Assembly: GCF_022539315.1 (NCBI RefSeq)
Contig: NC_066314.1
Location: 56,729,180-56,793,179 of the forward strand
Origin: Serinus canaria
Taxonomy: Eukaryota > Chordata > Aves > Passeriformes > Fringillidae
Length of the DNA: 64,000 bases
Direction: 5' to 3'
The notes beneath the pieces are model-generated. The model worked only from the letters and a program-made list of their open reading frames with translations, ran no database searches and was not told where the DNA came from. Positions 25,101 through 37,700 of this stretch are shown one piece after another (position 1 is the first letter of the stretch; each line of letters opens with the position of its first letter). The position numbers and the translations under genes were made by a program.

Positions 25101-28100
25101 TTGCACAGGGTGGGAAGAATCTCCCTTTGTTTCCAATACTGAGCAAGGGTAGGGAAAAGTTGGGTGCAATTCTGGGTGAGCCACAGCCTTTTTGTGTGAA
25201 GCAGCATGGAAGATTTAATCTCACTGCACCTCAAGTGCTTATCTATGAAACAGGGATAATAATGCATCCTGGCCTCCTAGCAGGAGGTGAGGGTAATTAA
25301 TTAACTTCACACAAACATTGACATGGTAGGAATAATAAGGATGGCATGCTGTCTTAGGTAAAAACAGAGCTACACAGAACTTAAACCTCAAATTCACCTT
25401 GCATTCCTTGGTGAGTTATTCCAGATTTGCACCTATGTTGATAAGAGCGGAAGTTTGCCTGGAATATTGTTTTGACATGTTCATTCGGCAAACTGCATCA
25501 GAGTAAATTTTGTTTCGTTGTTTGGGTTTTAGCTAGAGACTCTTCGCATACTTAGAGATAAATTAAGACATTAAGAAAATCACAGAATCATTTGGGTTGG
25601 AAAAGACCTTTAAAATCATTGAGTCCAAAATGATTGCAGTGCAGGGTGCTCAGAACCTTGTGCTCTCTTTCTCAGCTGATAAATGGTGGTGAAGATGTGC
25701 TGATATTCTACAATGACAGAGCATCCTTCCCAGTGCTGCTCCAGATGATGTGTTCAGAGCGAGACCGAGCGGACGAGAGCGGGCCCTTGGCCTATCACAT
25801 CACTCTGGTGGAGCTGCTGGCCGCCTGCACGGAGGGCAAGAATGTGTACACAGAGATCAAGTGCAATTCACTGCTGCCCCTGGATGATATTGTCAGGGTA
25901 GTGACCCATGATGACTGCATTCCTGAGGTACGATTCCTCACAAAGGAGGAAGCAGACTTAGCAGTTTTTAGAAAGCAGACAATGTTCTGTTGTTATAATG
26001 CACTGACAAGTTGAATATATGCACGGGGAATGGGCTGGAAATGGGTGGTGCTTCTTAAGGTGAATAAGTGAGAAAGGATAGACAGTATTTATATCACAGA
26101 ACATTCACTGTCCATAATGCATTGTTTGACAGCTTTTCAGGCACCTTCTTTTGGGTTTGTCCAGCCACTGCCAGAGTTTAATGCACTCATAACTTCTGGC
26201 TGAAACTGTGAAGACCCACCTGAATGTTGGGTTGAGCCAATGTTTTGCCGTTGCCTGATTTTCTTGGAAATGATAGATAAAATTCTGTCCATGCTGAAGT
26301 CAGTGGGAATTTGGGTGAAGTCTCATTTTATTAAACTCAATTGCAGTCTGGCAAATATTTTTATTCACTGCAGATAAAGGCACAATTCTGCATGTGTCAT
26401 GCTAAAGCACAACTGTGATATTACCTGGCAGAAAAAAGGGGCTCTAAGCAACAGAACTGGGGCCTGCAGGAGTTAAAACTCCCTCTGTGCCATGAAAATT
26501 GCCCTTGTGATCAAATGATCTTATTGCTAAAAAGAAATATGTTTGCTTTGCCCAAAAGTTCCCCTTAACAGTAATTTCAACAGATGGTAATTAGAAAAAA
26601 AATCCCAAACAAAAGAAACCTAAAGGTCTGATCTGAGTTTTTTCTTCACTGCATTAAACATATGGAACTATCTCATCTCCCTTGACCGTGCTAAGAAATT
26701 TTCAGTGCATATGCATATGTTTATATTTAATCTATACATTTTTGGGCACTGGGTATCCATTTTTATGCTGTGCACATTCAGACTTGTCATGCCAGAGAGG
26801 AGTCCTGGCATGTCCTCCTCCTAAGCCTTGTGCTGCTTTTGCTGCAGTCCCAGTGTGCCACAACCTTTCTCTGCCATTTAGATCCCAAATGCAAGTGCTG
26901 CATTAGAACTGTGGAAATACAGGGACTTCAGTCCCAGCTCTGCAAAAGACTTTTTATTTTATATTTGGCAAGCCTGTCACAAGGCTTCAACCTACCACAG
27001 TCTACTGGCAAGTGCAGAGTGTCCTGCATTCTGACAGCCTCTGGCTTTGGAGCCAGGCCTTGCTGGTCTTAATATTAGTTAAATACCAGAATCATTACTG
27101 GTTTGTCATGGGGGGGTTTTGTCACTAGAGTAAGCATGTTTGCAAAACCTTTTCATTTTTCTTCCTGTGGTCTTTCAGTAAACACATTAAGGCATGTGTT
27201 GCCCAGCTTCTCTCTAAATCTTCAGAACCAAACATGTGCATTATTATTGTTATGAATGTTTGTTAGTACTGGAAGGTTCATCTTTATTGTTCAGTATTTT
27301 TGCAGATAGAAAACTTTATGTTAATTGTTTTTACTGTTCCATTTTATATGATTGTGTTTTTGCTGTTCCTGCAGGTGAAAATTGCCTATGTTAATTTTGT
27401 TAACCACTGTTACGTGGACACTGAAGTGGAAATGAAAGAAATCTATGCCAGTAACCATATCTGGAAACTTTTTGAGAACTTCCTTGTTGATATGGCAAGG
27501 GTAAGCTACACCAGGTGTTAAATATTACAAAATGCTCATGGGTGACAACTGAACTGGCAGTAAGGGTTTGTTTGTTTTTTATTTTTGTGAACTTTTATTT
27601 TGTTGACTATTTTTATTCAAAGTTGACAATAGGATAAGTGTGGTTAGTTGGTTTGTTTGTTTAACAAACAGTCATTTCTATGATCTTTATCAACATTTAA
27701 CCTGCTGATTACTAGTAGCCTTCTCTCTCTAAAAGGGCATCTTAGAACCTGTGCCTTTCTCTTTTCTTACAAAGAAACTGGGGATGTGTACATGGGTGAG
27801 AGCCTGTATACATCTTTTGGGAAGGTGCATTACATGTCATTATAGTGGTGACTAAAAAAACCCCCATCTGTAATCTCTTCCTTTATTCTGTTGTTATAGT
27901 GAGGATCAGGGATCAAGATCTTCTCTGGCTCATGTTCCTTCTTTAGTCTCTGTTTTTGTCTTTCATTCTCCTGTCACTGCATTCTCATTGCCGATGTGAA
28001 AGGCAGGTGTAGAACTGTGGTCCCTCAGAATACTAATTCAACTATAAATTACAGCTGCCAGGGGACAGGGCACAGTCAGTACCACAGGCCTGCCATTCCT

Positions 28101-28696
28101 GTGGTCCTCACTGAGCCTCTTGGTGTCAGTACTTGTTGAAGTAAATTTTAAGTTACAAGTTGAATTAAGCTTCGTTCCCAGGGATTTTGAAGGCAGAAAA
28201 CAAAAGCAATCTTGTGACTTCCACAGGGATAAAATACAGTAGCAGAGCTGCAAGGGGAAGCTAGTATGATGTAATGATTACATGTGCTACATATCCTTTT
28301 CTAGGAGGTTAATGCTTGTAATTATCAATAATTACAATGTTAATGACAAGCAATGGTGTTGCTCTTTCTGCTCAAGAAGTAAAACCATGGGTTTTTGGGT
28401 TTTTCCCAGTCCATGGCCCATTACATTTTATAATACTTAAGTTCTCACTCCTTGCATTCTTCATTTCATTGAAATGAACAAAAAAGGTGAAGAATCTCAG
28501 TTTGGTCCTGCAGCAGACAATGACCCCAAAGTAATAGTGTGCCACAAAATAATTCCTTTGAGACCTATTAGGAGAAAATACAATGATTTTTGGCTAAAAG
28601 AAGAAGCAACACAAAGACTTATGCTGTGCAATAGTTACTGGGACCTGTTCATTTTTTCTGTGAAACAGAAACCTTATATATGTTTGGGTTTTTTGT

Positions 28697-28730
<34 letters not shown>

Positions 28731-31700
28731 GGGTGTGTATGTGTGTGTGGGTTTTTTTGGTGTATTTTCTTTTTAAACCTTTTTTTTTTTTTTTCCCTGG
28801 GAGCAGGTTGAGGCAGGAATGTTTGTGCTCTCTTTTTTTGATGGTAGCCATTTTGAGCAGTAATTAGTCCTCTACAAACCCTGTTTTCTTTGCTTTGTCT
28901 TTGTGGTTGTGTTACACAGTGAAAGCCCTCCTGGACAAAAACAACCTGGGTTGAAAATTAAGATGAGAAACATCCTTGGAAGAGTGTTCTGACTTTTAAC
29001 CTTACTGGTTTTATCTCAAGAAGTTATTTCTTCTATTAATTCCCTTTCTGGGTTGCCCTTTTCTGACATGTCCTGACCCTGACTTTCCAAACAGACTATC
29101 CCTCCTCCCTAGCCCTTGAACATGGCCAATTTTCTGTGCCCCTGGGCTGGAAGCAGACAAGTAGAAAGAGAGCTCTGTCCAGGTTTCCTCTCATGAACCT
29201 GGAGACAAATGGCACTGTGCTAAATGCTCCAGGCTTGTCCTGATGCTGGTGACCACTGAGCTTGTTTTTAAACATCTCTCTCCTGAGAGAAATTAAACCC
29301 CAGGTCTTCAGAGGTGATGAGGGGAAATGCCGTGTTTTGTATGTGGGTGCTGTTGGCAAAATGCAGGTTTATTCTCCTCTCCTGCAAGTGTGTCAGAAGT
29401 GCTTTGGCCTGTCCTGCTCTTCAGCCATGGATAGTTGTATTTTCCAGGTTATGGAGTGTATTTGTTCAGATTTGGTGCTCTGAGGCCCCAGCAGAGCACA
29501 AGTGTTATAAATACATCAGCGTTCTGTAGCTATCAGGACAGTTAGAATGCTGTCAGCCTCATGAAAGATGTTACAATAGCTTTCAAAGCATTTAGAAAAA
29601 GAGCCCTTTGATCCTCTGTGTTCCAGTGAGCTAAAAGGGATGCTTTTGCATGGGGGAAGGGGAAATGCTTTTCTTTAACTGCTACAAATGCCTGTCAGTG
29701 GGTGAGTTTGTGAGCTTTGAGTCTGTTATTGGAGAGCACCAAGGTGAAAGACGGAGAGTGTTATCTTCAGGTTGGATTCTTTCTGTTTTAGATATCTATA
29801 TATATATATTTAAAAAAAAAAAAAGTAACTGATTTTTAAAATCTGTTTCTGGATTGAGGAAGGAAATATTTAGTCCCCAGCTGTCATTTTCCTTTCAACA
29901 ACATGATACATTGCAAAGCAGCCACGAGGCGGATCCGTGTATAAACTGGGTTTGCCAAAAGCTGTCGTGCTTTCAAAGACACCCTGCTTCTACAGCTTCT
30001 GCCAACCTACTTTCTGCTGGGTGTGACTTACAGCCTTGTGCTGAGCAAAGGGGGTGCTGCTGAAGGAAAGGCTTCCCTTTCCTGTGTGTGGCCCAGCCTG
30101 TGTAAATCAGCAGCTGTAGTCTGAGCAGGATTAAAGACAAGAGCCGAGGATCTGACAGCTGTAAAGTCATCCTGGCTTTCTCCACAGAATTTTTGAAGTA
30201 TTATTCATGTGAGTTTTGGTCCCAAAGCCTCTTAAAGGGTTTTTAAACACTGCTTTCTCAATCCTCGTCTCCATTTCATGCATTTCAGGTTTTTGTTTTT
30301 TTCTTTCACGGAGGAAGATCTTTCAATCCCCAAAGGGCAGAGGGATAAAAACAAATGAGAGGATTTCCAAATTCCTTCTGTGCTGGGAAATTTTCAGACC
30401 AGTGTTTGAGCAGAGTGGCATTCCCACATATGACTCTGCCTTTCAGGCAGCTGAAGGGGAAAGCTTAAAATGTTCTGGAATTTAGTTTTGGTGATTTCTA
30501 CATTCACTGTGCTAGCACTGCACAGCTCCCTGTCTTCCTATTGGGATTGCAAGTGCTGAGCTCAGAGCTACTGGTTCCAGCCAAAATTGGCATGCAGATT
30601 AATTAAAAGCAAAAGAACTTCCAGAGATTTTTAGCTCTATGATCTCTTAAAAAAAAAAATTAAACAAGTTTTGATTATTAACTGAATCATTTACCTTCAG
30701 AAGGACTGGGGCTGGTAGTGGTGTTCCACTTTCCCCAAAACAGAAGGGCTGATAAGTTTGCTGTTTCATTTTAGCAACTGTTGCTTCTCTGACCAAAATC
30801 TTTCCTGGGGTGATAAAAAATGCACTCTGTGGAGGTATGACTGATTTATCTGACACATTTTAGATAAGCAGCAGACAAGCAAACTCCTCAAGACGCCTCA
30901 TTTGTCTAGGTCTGAAGTTATCTTTGGTTATTCCTCTGCCTACTGCATGACAATCTTTGTGTGCTAGACCCAAGGTGTGTCTGTGTTCCCTTGAGCTCCA
31001 GCATACCCTGAACACAGGTGCTTTTGGATGTCATGCCAGTAGACTTCCTTAAAACATTCCTGGTGAAATTGCTGTCTTGTAGTGACAGTGGCAGCGTGTA
31101 ATTAGAGAGAATCTTTGCCCTGTGTGAGATTCAGGTGCTGTGGATTATCTCTCTGCTTCTGTCACCAACTTTTCCCTGTGACCTTAAGCAATTCAGTCAG
31201 CCTCTCTGGACTCCCCATCCCTGAAGAGATGTAATGTTAAGTGTGTGCCACTCAGGTTTGGGGTTATATATTAAACGTACAGATGGCAATGACTCCTATC
31301 CCTGGGATTTTTGTATACAAAATAAATTCTGCTTTTGCTTAGATTCCCTAGAACATTGCAGTCATCTCTGGCTTGCATAGGTAAAAGAGTAAACAGCTCT
31401 GCCTTCATTTCTTGTTAAACATGACTACAGCTGCTTATTTAAAGGCTGTTGGAGAGGTAGTATAACTACACTCTGTACTACTTATTTGTCCAGTCTTGCT
31501 TTTCTCACTATTTTTGGCTCTCTCTAGACACCTTTCAGCACTGTGTACACTGACACACGCAAAGTCAACATGACTCTGTATAGATGTTCAGAAGTGTTGA
31601 AGAGAAATAAAGGAAATACTGAAGGATGTAATCCACACCAGTAATTTTTCCCTTTCTTTAGGCGTGACATCTTTATGCAGCAAAACTTTTAGTGTTGTAC

Positions 31701-34700
31701 CAAAGGGAGTCTTTAGGAACCTTTTGTACAAATCTTCCCACTTCCTCCCACCATTCAATCATCCTTCTGTGCTCCAGAGCTGTCCTGATATCATCCATTC
31801 CCTTCTTTCATTGTTTTAGCTTGGCTTCTGTATTTTCCCCATGTGGCTTCCCAAAGAAATGCTGCCTCTCTTCCAGTACCATCCTAAAGCCTGTTGGTAT
31901 TGAGTGTGCTGTTTCCCTTCCTTCCCTCCTTTTAAACATTTTTCTTGCAAATGAGCTTCACCTTTTCCACCCATTTGTGGTGATTAATTGTTGAGAGAAG
32001 CTAAATGTTGTATGAAATCTTTCTAACCTGAGTTGTTTATGTCTCATCTGTCTCTGAAGCATCTTCCAACCAGCCCTGCAATGGGAGGAAAGGTCCATTT
32101 TCTTCTTGAATCTGTCTAAATGTGTAAGTGGAATGCAGTGTGCTGATTTAGGGGAATCTTTTCTTCATGGTGTGGGAAAGAAGAGGCAGGCAGCCAGAAA
32201 GAACTAGTTCAGAAGAGAAGGGTGGACCTCCAAGAAGAAAGATAAGCTATAACAAATCCAGCTTCAACTCTAACATAGTTTTCTCTGATAGATACTATAT
32301 AAAAATCCTTTGTTTTTACTTTAAGAAGAAATATCAGATGTGTTGTGATAAATACAAAATAATGAAGCTTGCTTATTGGGGAGAACTAAATCTCGTTGTT
32401 TCCTCCTCCTTCCCTGCAGGTTTGTAACACAACCACAGATCGTAAACACGCAGACACGTCTCTGGAGAAATATGTCACTGAGCCTGTCATGAGCATTGTG
32501 AGTGGCTTCTTCAATTCACCATTTTCAGACAACAGCACCAGCCTCCAGGTAAGGAGAAAAGACACAGACAAATCAGCTATTCAGACCATTAATGAGCTGC
32601 CTTCTGCTACCTGCATAGGAATGCTGTCGCTTTTCATCCTCCTTTAATTTCTCTGTCCCCTCTCGTGCCACTGACTACAAGCTTAATCCCTCTGTAAAAC
32701 ACTTAATTCTTCATTTTAGTCACTTGCATCTTGAACCAGTAGACAGCTCAAAGGGGTCAGAGTTACTTCTGGCTCTTGTGAATTCATTGGAGGGGATATC
32801 CTTGTAGAAAAATCTTTGTGTCCTGTGACAGAAGGGACGCACACCTGAGAATGGGAAAAACTCCTCTGTCCTTATGGTGTGTATTCTATTTACTTGATAT
32901 CAGTAGCAATCTAAGGAAAAATTGCATGATTTGGTCTTTTTAGAGGTGCAGCATTGATTTCTGCTCCTGCCAGACCTAAAGATCAAAGAGAATTAAATGG
33001 AGCCATAACTTGACTCTACAAGTTAAAACCCCCTTGCTTTGTGTCAAACCCTAGGGCAGCTGTGGGGAGATCCTTAAGGGTAAAATTCTGTGTTTGTTTT
33101 TGTTTTCAGACACACCAGCCTGTTTTTATTCAGCTCCTGCAGTCTGCTTTTAGAATTTACAACTGTACCTGGCCAAACCCAACACAGAAAGCCTCAGTGG
33201 AGTCCTGTATCAAAACTTTGGCTGAAGTGGGTAGGTGCCAGGTTTTACTTTGATTATTACTCTTCATGTTTAAAGATCAGACTTGAAGTTTAACAACATT
33301 ATATTATATTAACAGTTTTTAATATGACTCTATTAGCCTGAAGTTTTGTCAGCAGTGATTTCAGAAATCCCACTTTCTGAGGCTAAATTCTTCCTTCTTT
33401 TATAACCCATTCAAACCTGCCCCATCAAATAGGGTTCTGAGGGTGAAACTGGTAGGGCAGAAGGATGAGTTTGCTAATGAGTGCTGATTAAGCTTTCGGC
33501 CATCAATTTTAATTTGATGGTTGAAACTCTCGATGATTTTAACTTTTTAATATCAAGCAAGTTATGATATTAAATCACAACATAAGCAAAGTCATTCCTG
33601 TTAAAATACATTTTTTAAAACTTCTTATCCTACATTAAAAAAATAGTCTTCACCAGAACATAGCTAAGACTGGCAAAAGTTAATTTAAGTTAATTAAGTT
33701 AAATTTCTATAAATATAATTTTAAAGTCGTCTGCCATTCTGTTCTGACAGAATAAAGGATTATTCAATGTAGTTTCCAAAAGTCAGTGCTGGTTGCTGGT
33801 AGAACAAGTTTCTGCTCGGTGCGAATGAAAGCTGAGTAGAGGCAGAAATACATAGAAACTGGCTAAATTCTATCATTGATACATTTATTTAAAAGTATTA
33901 ATAAATAATGATAAAACAATATGAGAGGGTCCCAGAGCTACCTGCAGCACTGTAACAATCAACTCTAAATTTAGATTTTTGGAATAGCTTTACAGAACTA
34001 TCATTTAACATTTTAGCCAAAACATCTCCTTAACTTTCTGTGTGAATGTGAATAAGCAGTTACCTAAAAATTTAGCAACCTTCAATTGTTTTATTTGCTG
34101 AGCAAATTATTTAATTAGGGATCCATCTGGCAAACGAACTTGGGAAGTTGAAGACATTTTATTTCCTTTATGCTGTAGCTACTACAGTCTTAAATAAAGC
34201 TCCATCTCTACAAATTCTTGTTTGTGTGTTTAACACTTATCCCCTTGTTCTTCTCTGGCAGTTCTGGAAACAGTCATCAATAAATTACTTCCTTTGGGAG
34301 TCTGGGGAAAGGCGGAGAAATAGGGCAGGTGAGAGTAGGTTTGAGACCAACCATGCCCTCTGTGTGCTTGAAGACAGCTCAATGTCTTCATTTCTGTAGA
34401 GCTGCATTTAAAATCAAATTCTAGCTCAGAGAGGTCGTTGTGTTATCTCATCAAGATGAGGCTGTTTGGAGGCATCTGAGCGTGGGTTTATTTTCCATTT
34501 GGCTGTGTGCCCGCAGCACACAGCTGATTGTAGCATGAAAAATTCCCAGCAAATTCCAGCAATGCAGAGCTCTGCTGATTGCTGGATGAGTCAGGCCAGG
34601 CTCTCACTGGGCTTTCTCTTCTCCCAAGGAGCATGTGCTAGGACAAAAAGAAAAGGCCTCAGGTTGCACCAGGGGAGGTTTAGGTTGGGTGTTAGGAAAA

Positions 34701-37700
34701 ATTTCTTCATGGAAAGGGTTGTCAAGCACTGGAACAGGCTGCCCTGGAAAGTGTTTGAGTCATCATACTGTGGAAGTATTTAAAAGACATGTAGATGTGG
34801 CATTTAGATACATGGTGTAGGGATGGACATGGCACTGTTAGGTTACTGCTTAGACTCTATCTTGAAGGTCTTTTCCAACCTAAATTATTCTATGATTCTG
34901 CCCTGCTGAGACAGCTAAGCTGAACTTGTCCCCACAGCAGCTTGAGAGGGAAAACACAAGTGACCCTAAGGGGATGGCAGATCCAGCTTCATGTTAGGTG
35001 TGCCAGCACATCAAAGGGCTGGTGGGCTTTGGTGGGCAGTCCTCTGTGTGCCTCTTGTTTCTGGGGGCTCCAGGAATGGCTGATGTCTGGAGTTTGCTTC
35101 AGATACGTGACTTTGTATGCTATTTGTGGAACTCATTTTCTACCTCCACAACAGTCCTTTAATTCTGTTTTCTTTTTTCTGGAGATGGTTTAGAGTTGGT
35201 TTGTTGTTTTTTGGGGTTTTTTTGGTTTATTTTGTTTTTTTTTTTTAAGTAAGCTCTTGTGCTATCCTATGGGTCCAGGCTCCTTCTTGCTCCTTTGGCT
35301 TCCCACCCGTGGGTCCCCAGCCATGCCTTGGCTTCTATCAGGCGTGGCAGAGCAGAGCTGAGCAGCCAGTGAAGGGCATCGCTCCATGTCCTCCTCTGGG
35401 GCTTCCCTGCAGCAGGAACTGCCAGGCTGGGAGCCCCTGGGGTGCCATGGGCTGGCAGCCTCAGAGAAGCTCCCTGAAAGCACACAGCATTGCTGATTTC
35501 CTTGCCCATATCCTAACAACTGTTTGGGGATTCATCACTAATAGCAATATCCAGCATGGTAAAGTTGTGTTGTGTCAGACAATTGCCACGTTTTATTGAG
35601 GGCTGAGTGCAGAAGGGAAGAGTAAGGGAAGATGTGAGGGGGATTTCCCCAAAGAGCAAGGTAGCTGGAGAAGTAGAAGCAGAGTTTTTGACAAACACCC
35701 CTGTGCAAAATTTGTCAGGCCAGCAGAGATTTTAACTGCAGGTGATATTCAGTGTTCTTAGGCACAGTCACAAATGTGTCTTGCCTGGGCTAATGGAGTG
35801 AGCCTGTTCTTCTCTTTGCAAATATTTGGAAAAACTGCCCCAGCTGGGGATACCAGAGGCTTTTACAGCCAAGGCCCTTCTGTGGTTACAGTGGGTGCCT
35901 TTCTCTGTCGGGTGTTCCTCTGCCCAAAATGTTGCCTCATTTTGGGAAGCCAGAGGCATCTTCCATAATGCAATACAAACACAGCAACCTTCTTGTGCCT
36001 CTTTTGTTGGCTGCATATGTGGACCCTTTTTTGCCCTTTTCTGACTTGAGAATCTTACAGCTTTAATGTTAGGGCCTTTGTGTTTCACAGCAAGGCTTTA
36101 AAAAAACCTGCAAAAAGATTTTACCTATATCAGAGAGATGGAGTATTGGACAGATTTACAGCAGGGACCAAAGACTTCTGAGGGAATATAAGTGGAGTAT
36201 AGACCCGAAAGAGCAAACATTATTTTTATTTTTTTTTCTTGGTGTCATTGCCCTGGATTTACAAATGAATCCCAGGAGGAAGAAAGAAAGATCATACACA
36301 GATTTCCTGAGATATCAAAGATCCATATAATGACACACTTTTAAAATGACATACTTCAGAGCAAGTTTAAACAACATACACTCTGCTCAGTGCTTCCTAG
36401 TTTATTGCTGGCAGGTGGATGCAAGCACTGCCTCAAGAGCTTAAGATCATTACATCTGCTTTCTGATGAGCACTGTAAGGATGTGTGCTACCTTCCAGGT
36501 CAACAAAAGGATATCTCACAGAAGCTTATTTTTATAACCCTGGTACTTCAACTCTGCTTTACCACCAGGGAAAAACTGCATAAGCTTTGCAAGCCTCACT
36601 TGCTGCTTTGTCTCCAGGCACATTCCTGCCTCCAGTTCAGCAGGAAGTACGGAGACTTACTCCTCTTCAGCAGATCTCTCTGTGTCTCCAGGAGGTTTGG
36701 AACATAGATATCAATGTCCACCAGGTTTCCATTGCCCAGGAAACATTTGGCTATTTGGCCTGAATAGAAACACTTGTGAAATTACATACACACACATACA
36801 CACACACATACATACATATATATAGATGTGTGTGTGACTTGTTCACATGGATTTCTGAAGCAGGTTATCACACTGTTAAAAATGAACACATACATATATC
36901 ACTTTGGCCTTTCCTCTTTTAATACATAGGACTGAGCTTTTCCTTGAAAATACAGTCCAAAAAGTGAATAATCAAAACAGCTCCCATCTCCCTGGTAAAA
37001 CAGCAACAACTGAAAAATACCCAGACCTTTGTGAAAACAGAGGAAATAAGACATCCAACCATTTAATTTGTTTCAAATGAATACATTATCAAAGGACTTT
37101 CAGTTGATGCATTTTATGATCTTTGCAAGGTTGAGAAGGGTGGAGGCCAGCCTCAAAGTCTGCATTTTAAACCAACTACTGTCTTTCTCTAAAGATTGGG
37201 GAATATCACCTCTCCTCGCAACCAAAGATTGTATATCTTAAATTACATATCCTAAATGGTATTGAAGCAGGGTCTTTCCTGACCAATCCTTCAGGACCCA
37301 TGCAAAGAACTGTCTTTGCTTCTTAATTAAGGCAGCAATTCTTGTATCTTCTCCTCTGAGCATCAGTTTTCTGTTACAAGGGTAAATTAATTTGCTTTAC
37401 ACTCTTGTCTCTGTAACATCCGTTAGTTTTCTCCATTATGTTTTAAAAAATTGAATATTTTCTCTGGTACTGTGTCTATCCCAAAGATATGGTCTGTCTG
37501 TGACTGTGCTGTGACCACCAATAATGAAATAATTGGAATCTCCCAGATGAGTAAACAGTGCCAGATAGGAACCTGCATTTTGTTACGCTATGTCTCTTGG
37601 CAGACCCTTAAAAAAAAAAAAATCTGTTAGCAAGCCAAATTGCATTAGTCACTATCAGATTATGTTCTAGGATGTTGTGCAGGAGAAGCAAGAGGAGAAT

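Larger units (their letters stand above)
22265..25675 (+). other. ITPR2: ITPR2 intron, 3.4 kb
   Basis: It contains weak MIR-like relics (about 23745-23800 and 25205-25310) and a 49-bp CR1 tail at 25580-25628, which ends about 47 bases before the next exon. I recognise no other gene. Confidence 0.85.
27501..32419 (+). other. ITPR2: ITPR2 intron, 4.9 kb
   Basis: It contains a T41 run with adjacent T/G-rich sequence (28681-28796), a short TA/A tract near 29795-29824 and a MIR-like relic near 31150-31240. No exon or RNA gene is recognised. Long apparent open frames in the T-rich part are low-complexity artefacts. Confidence 0.85.

Noticed and set aside
28474..28851. Open frames on both strands ending in poly-Phe or poly-Lys
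   Set aside because: Low-complexity translation of the T41 tract.
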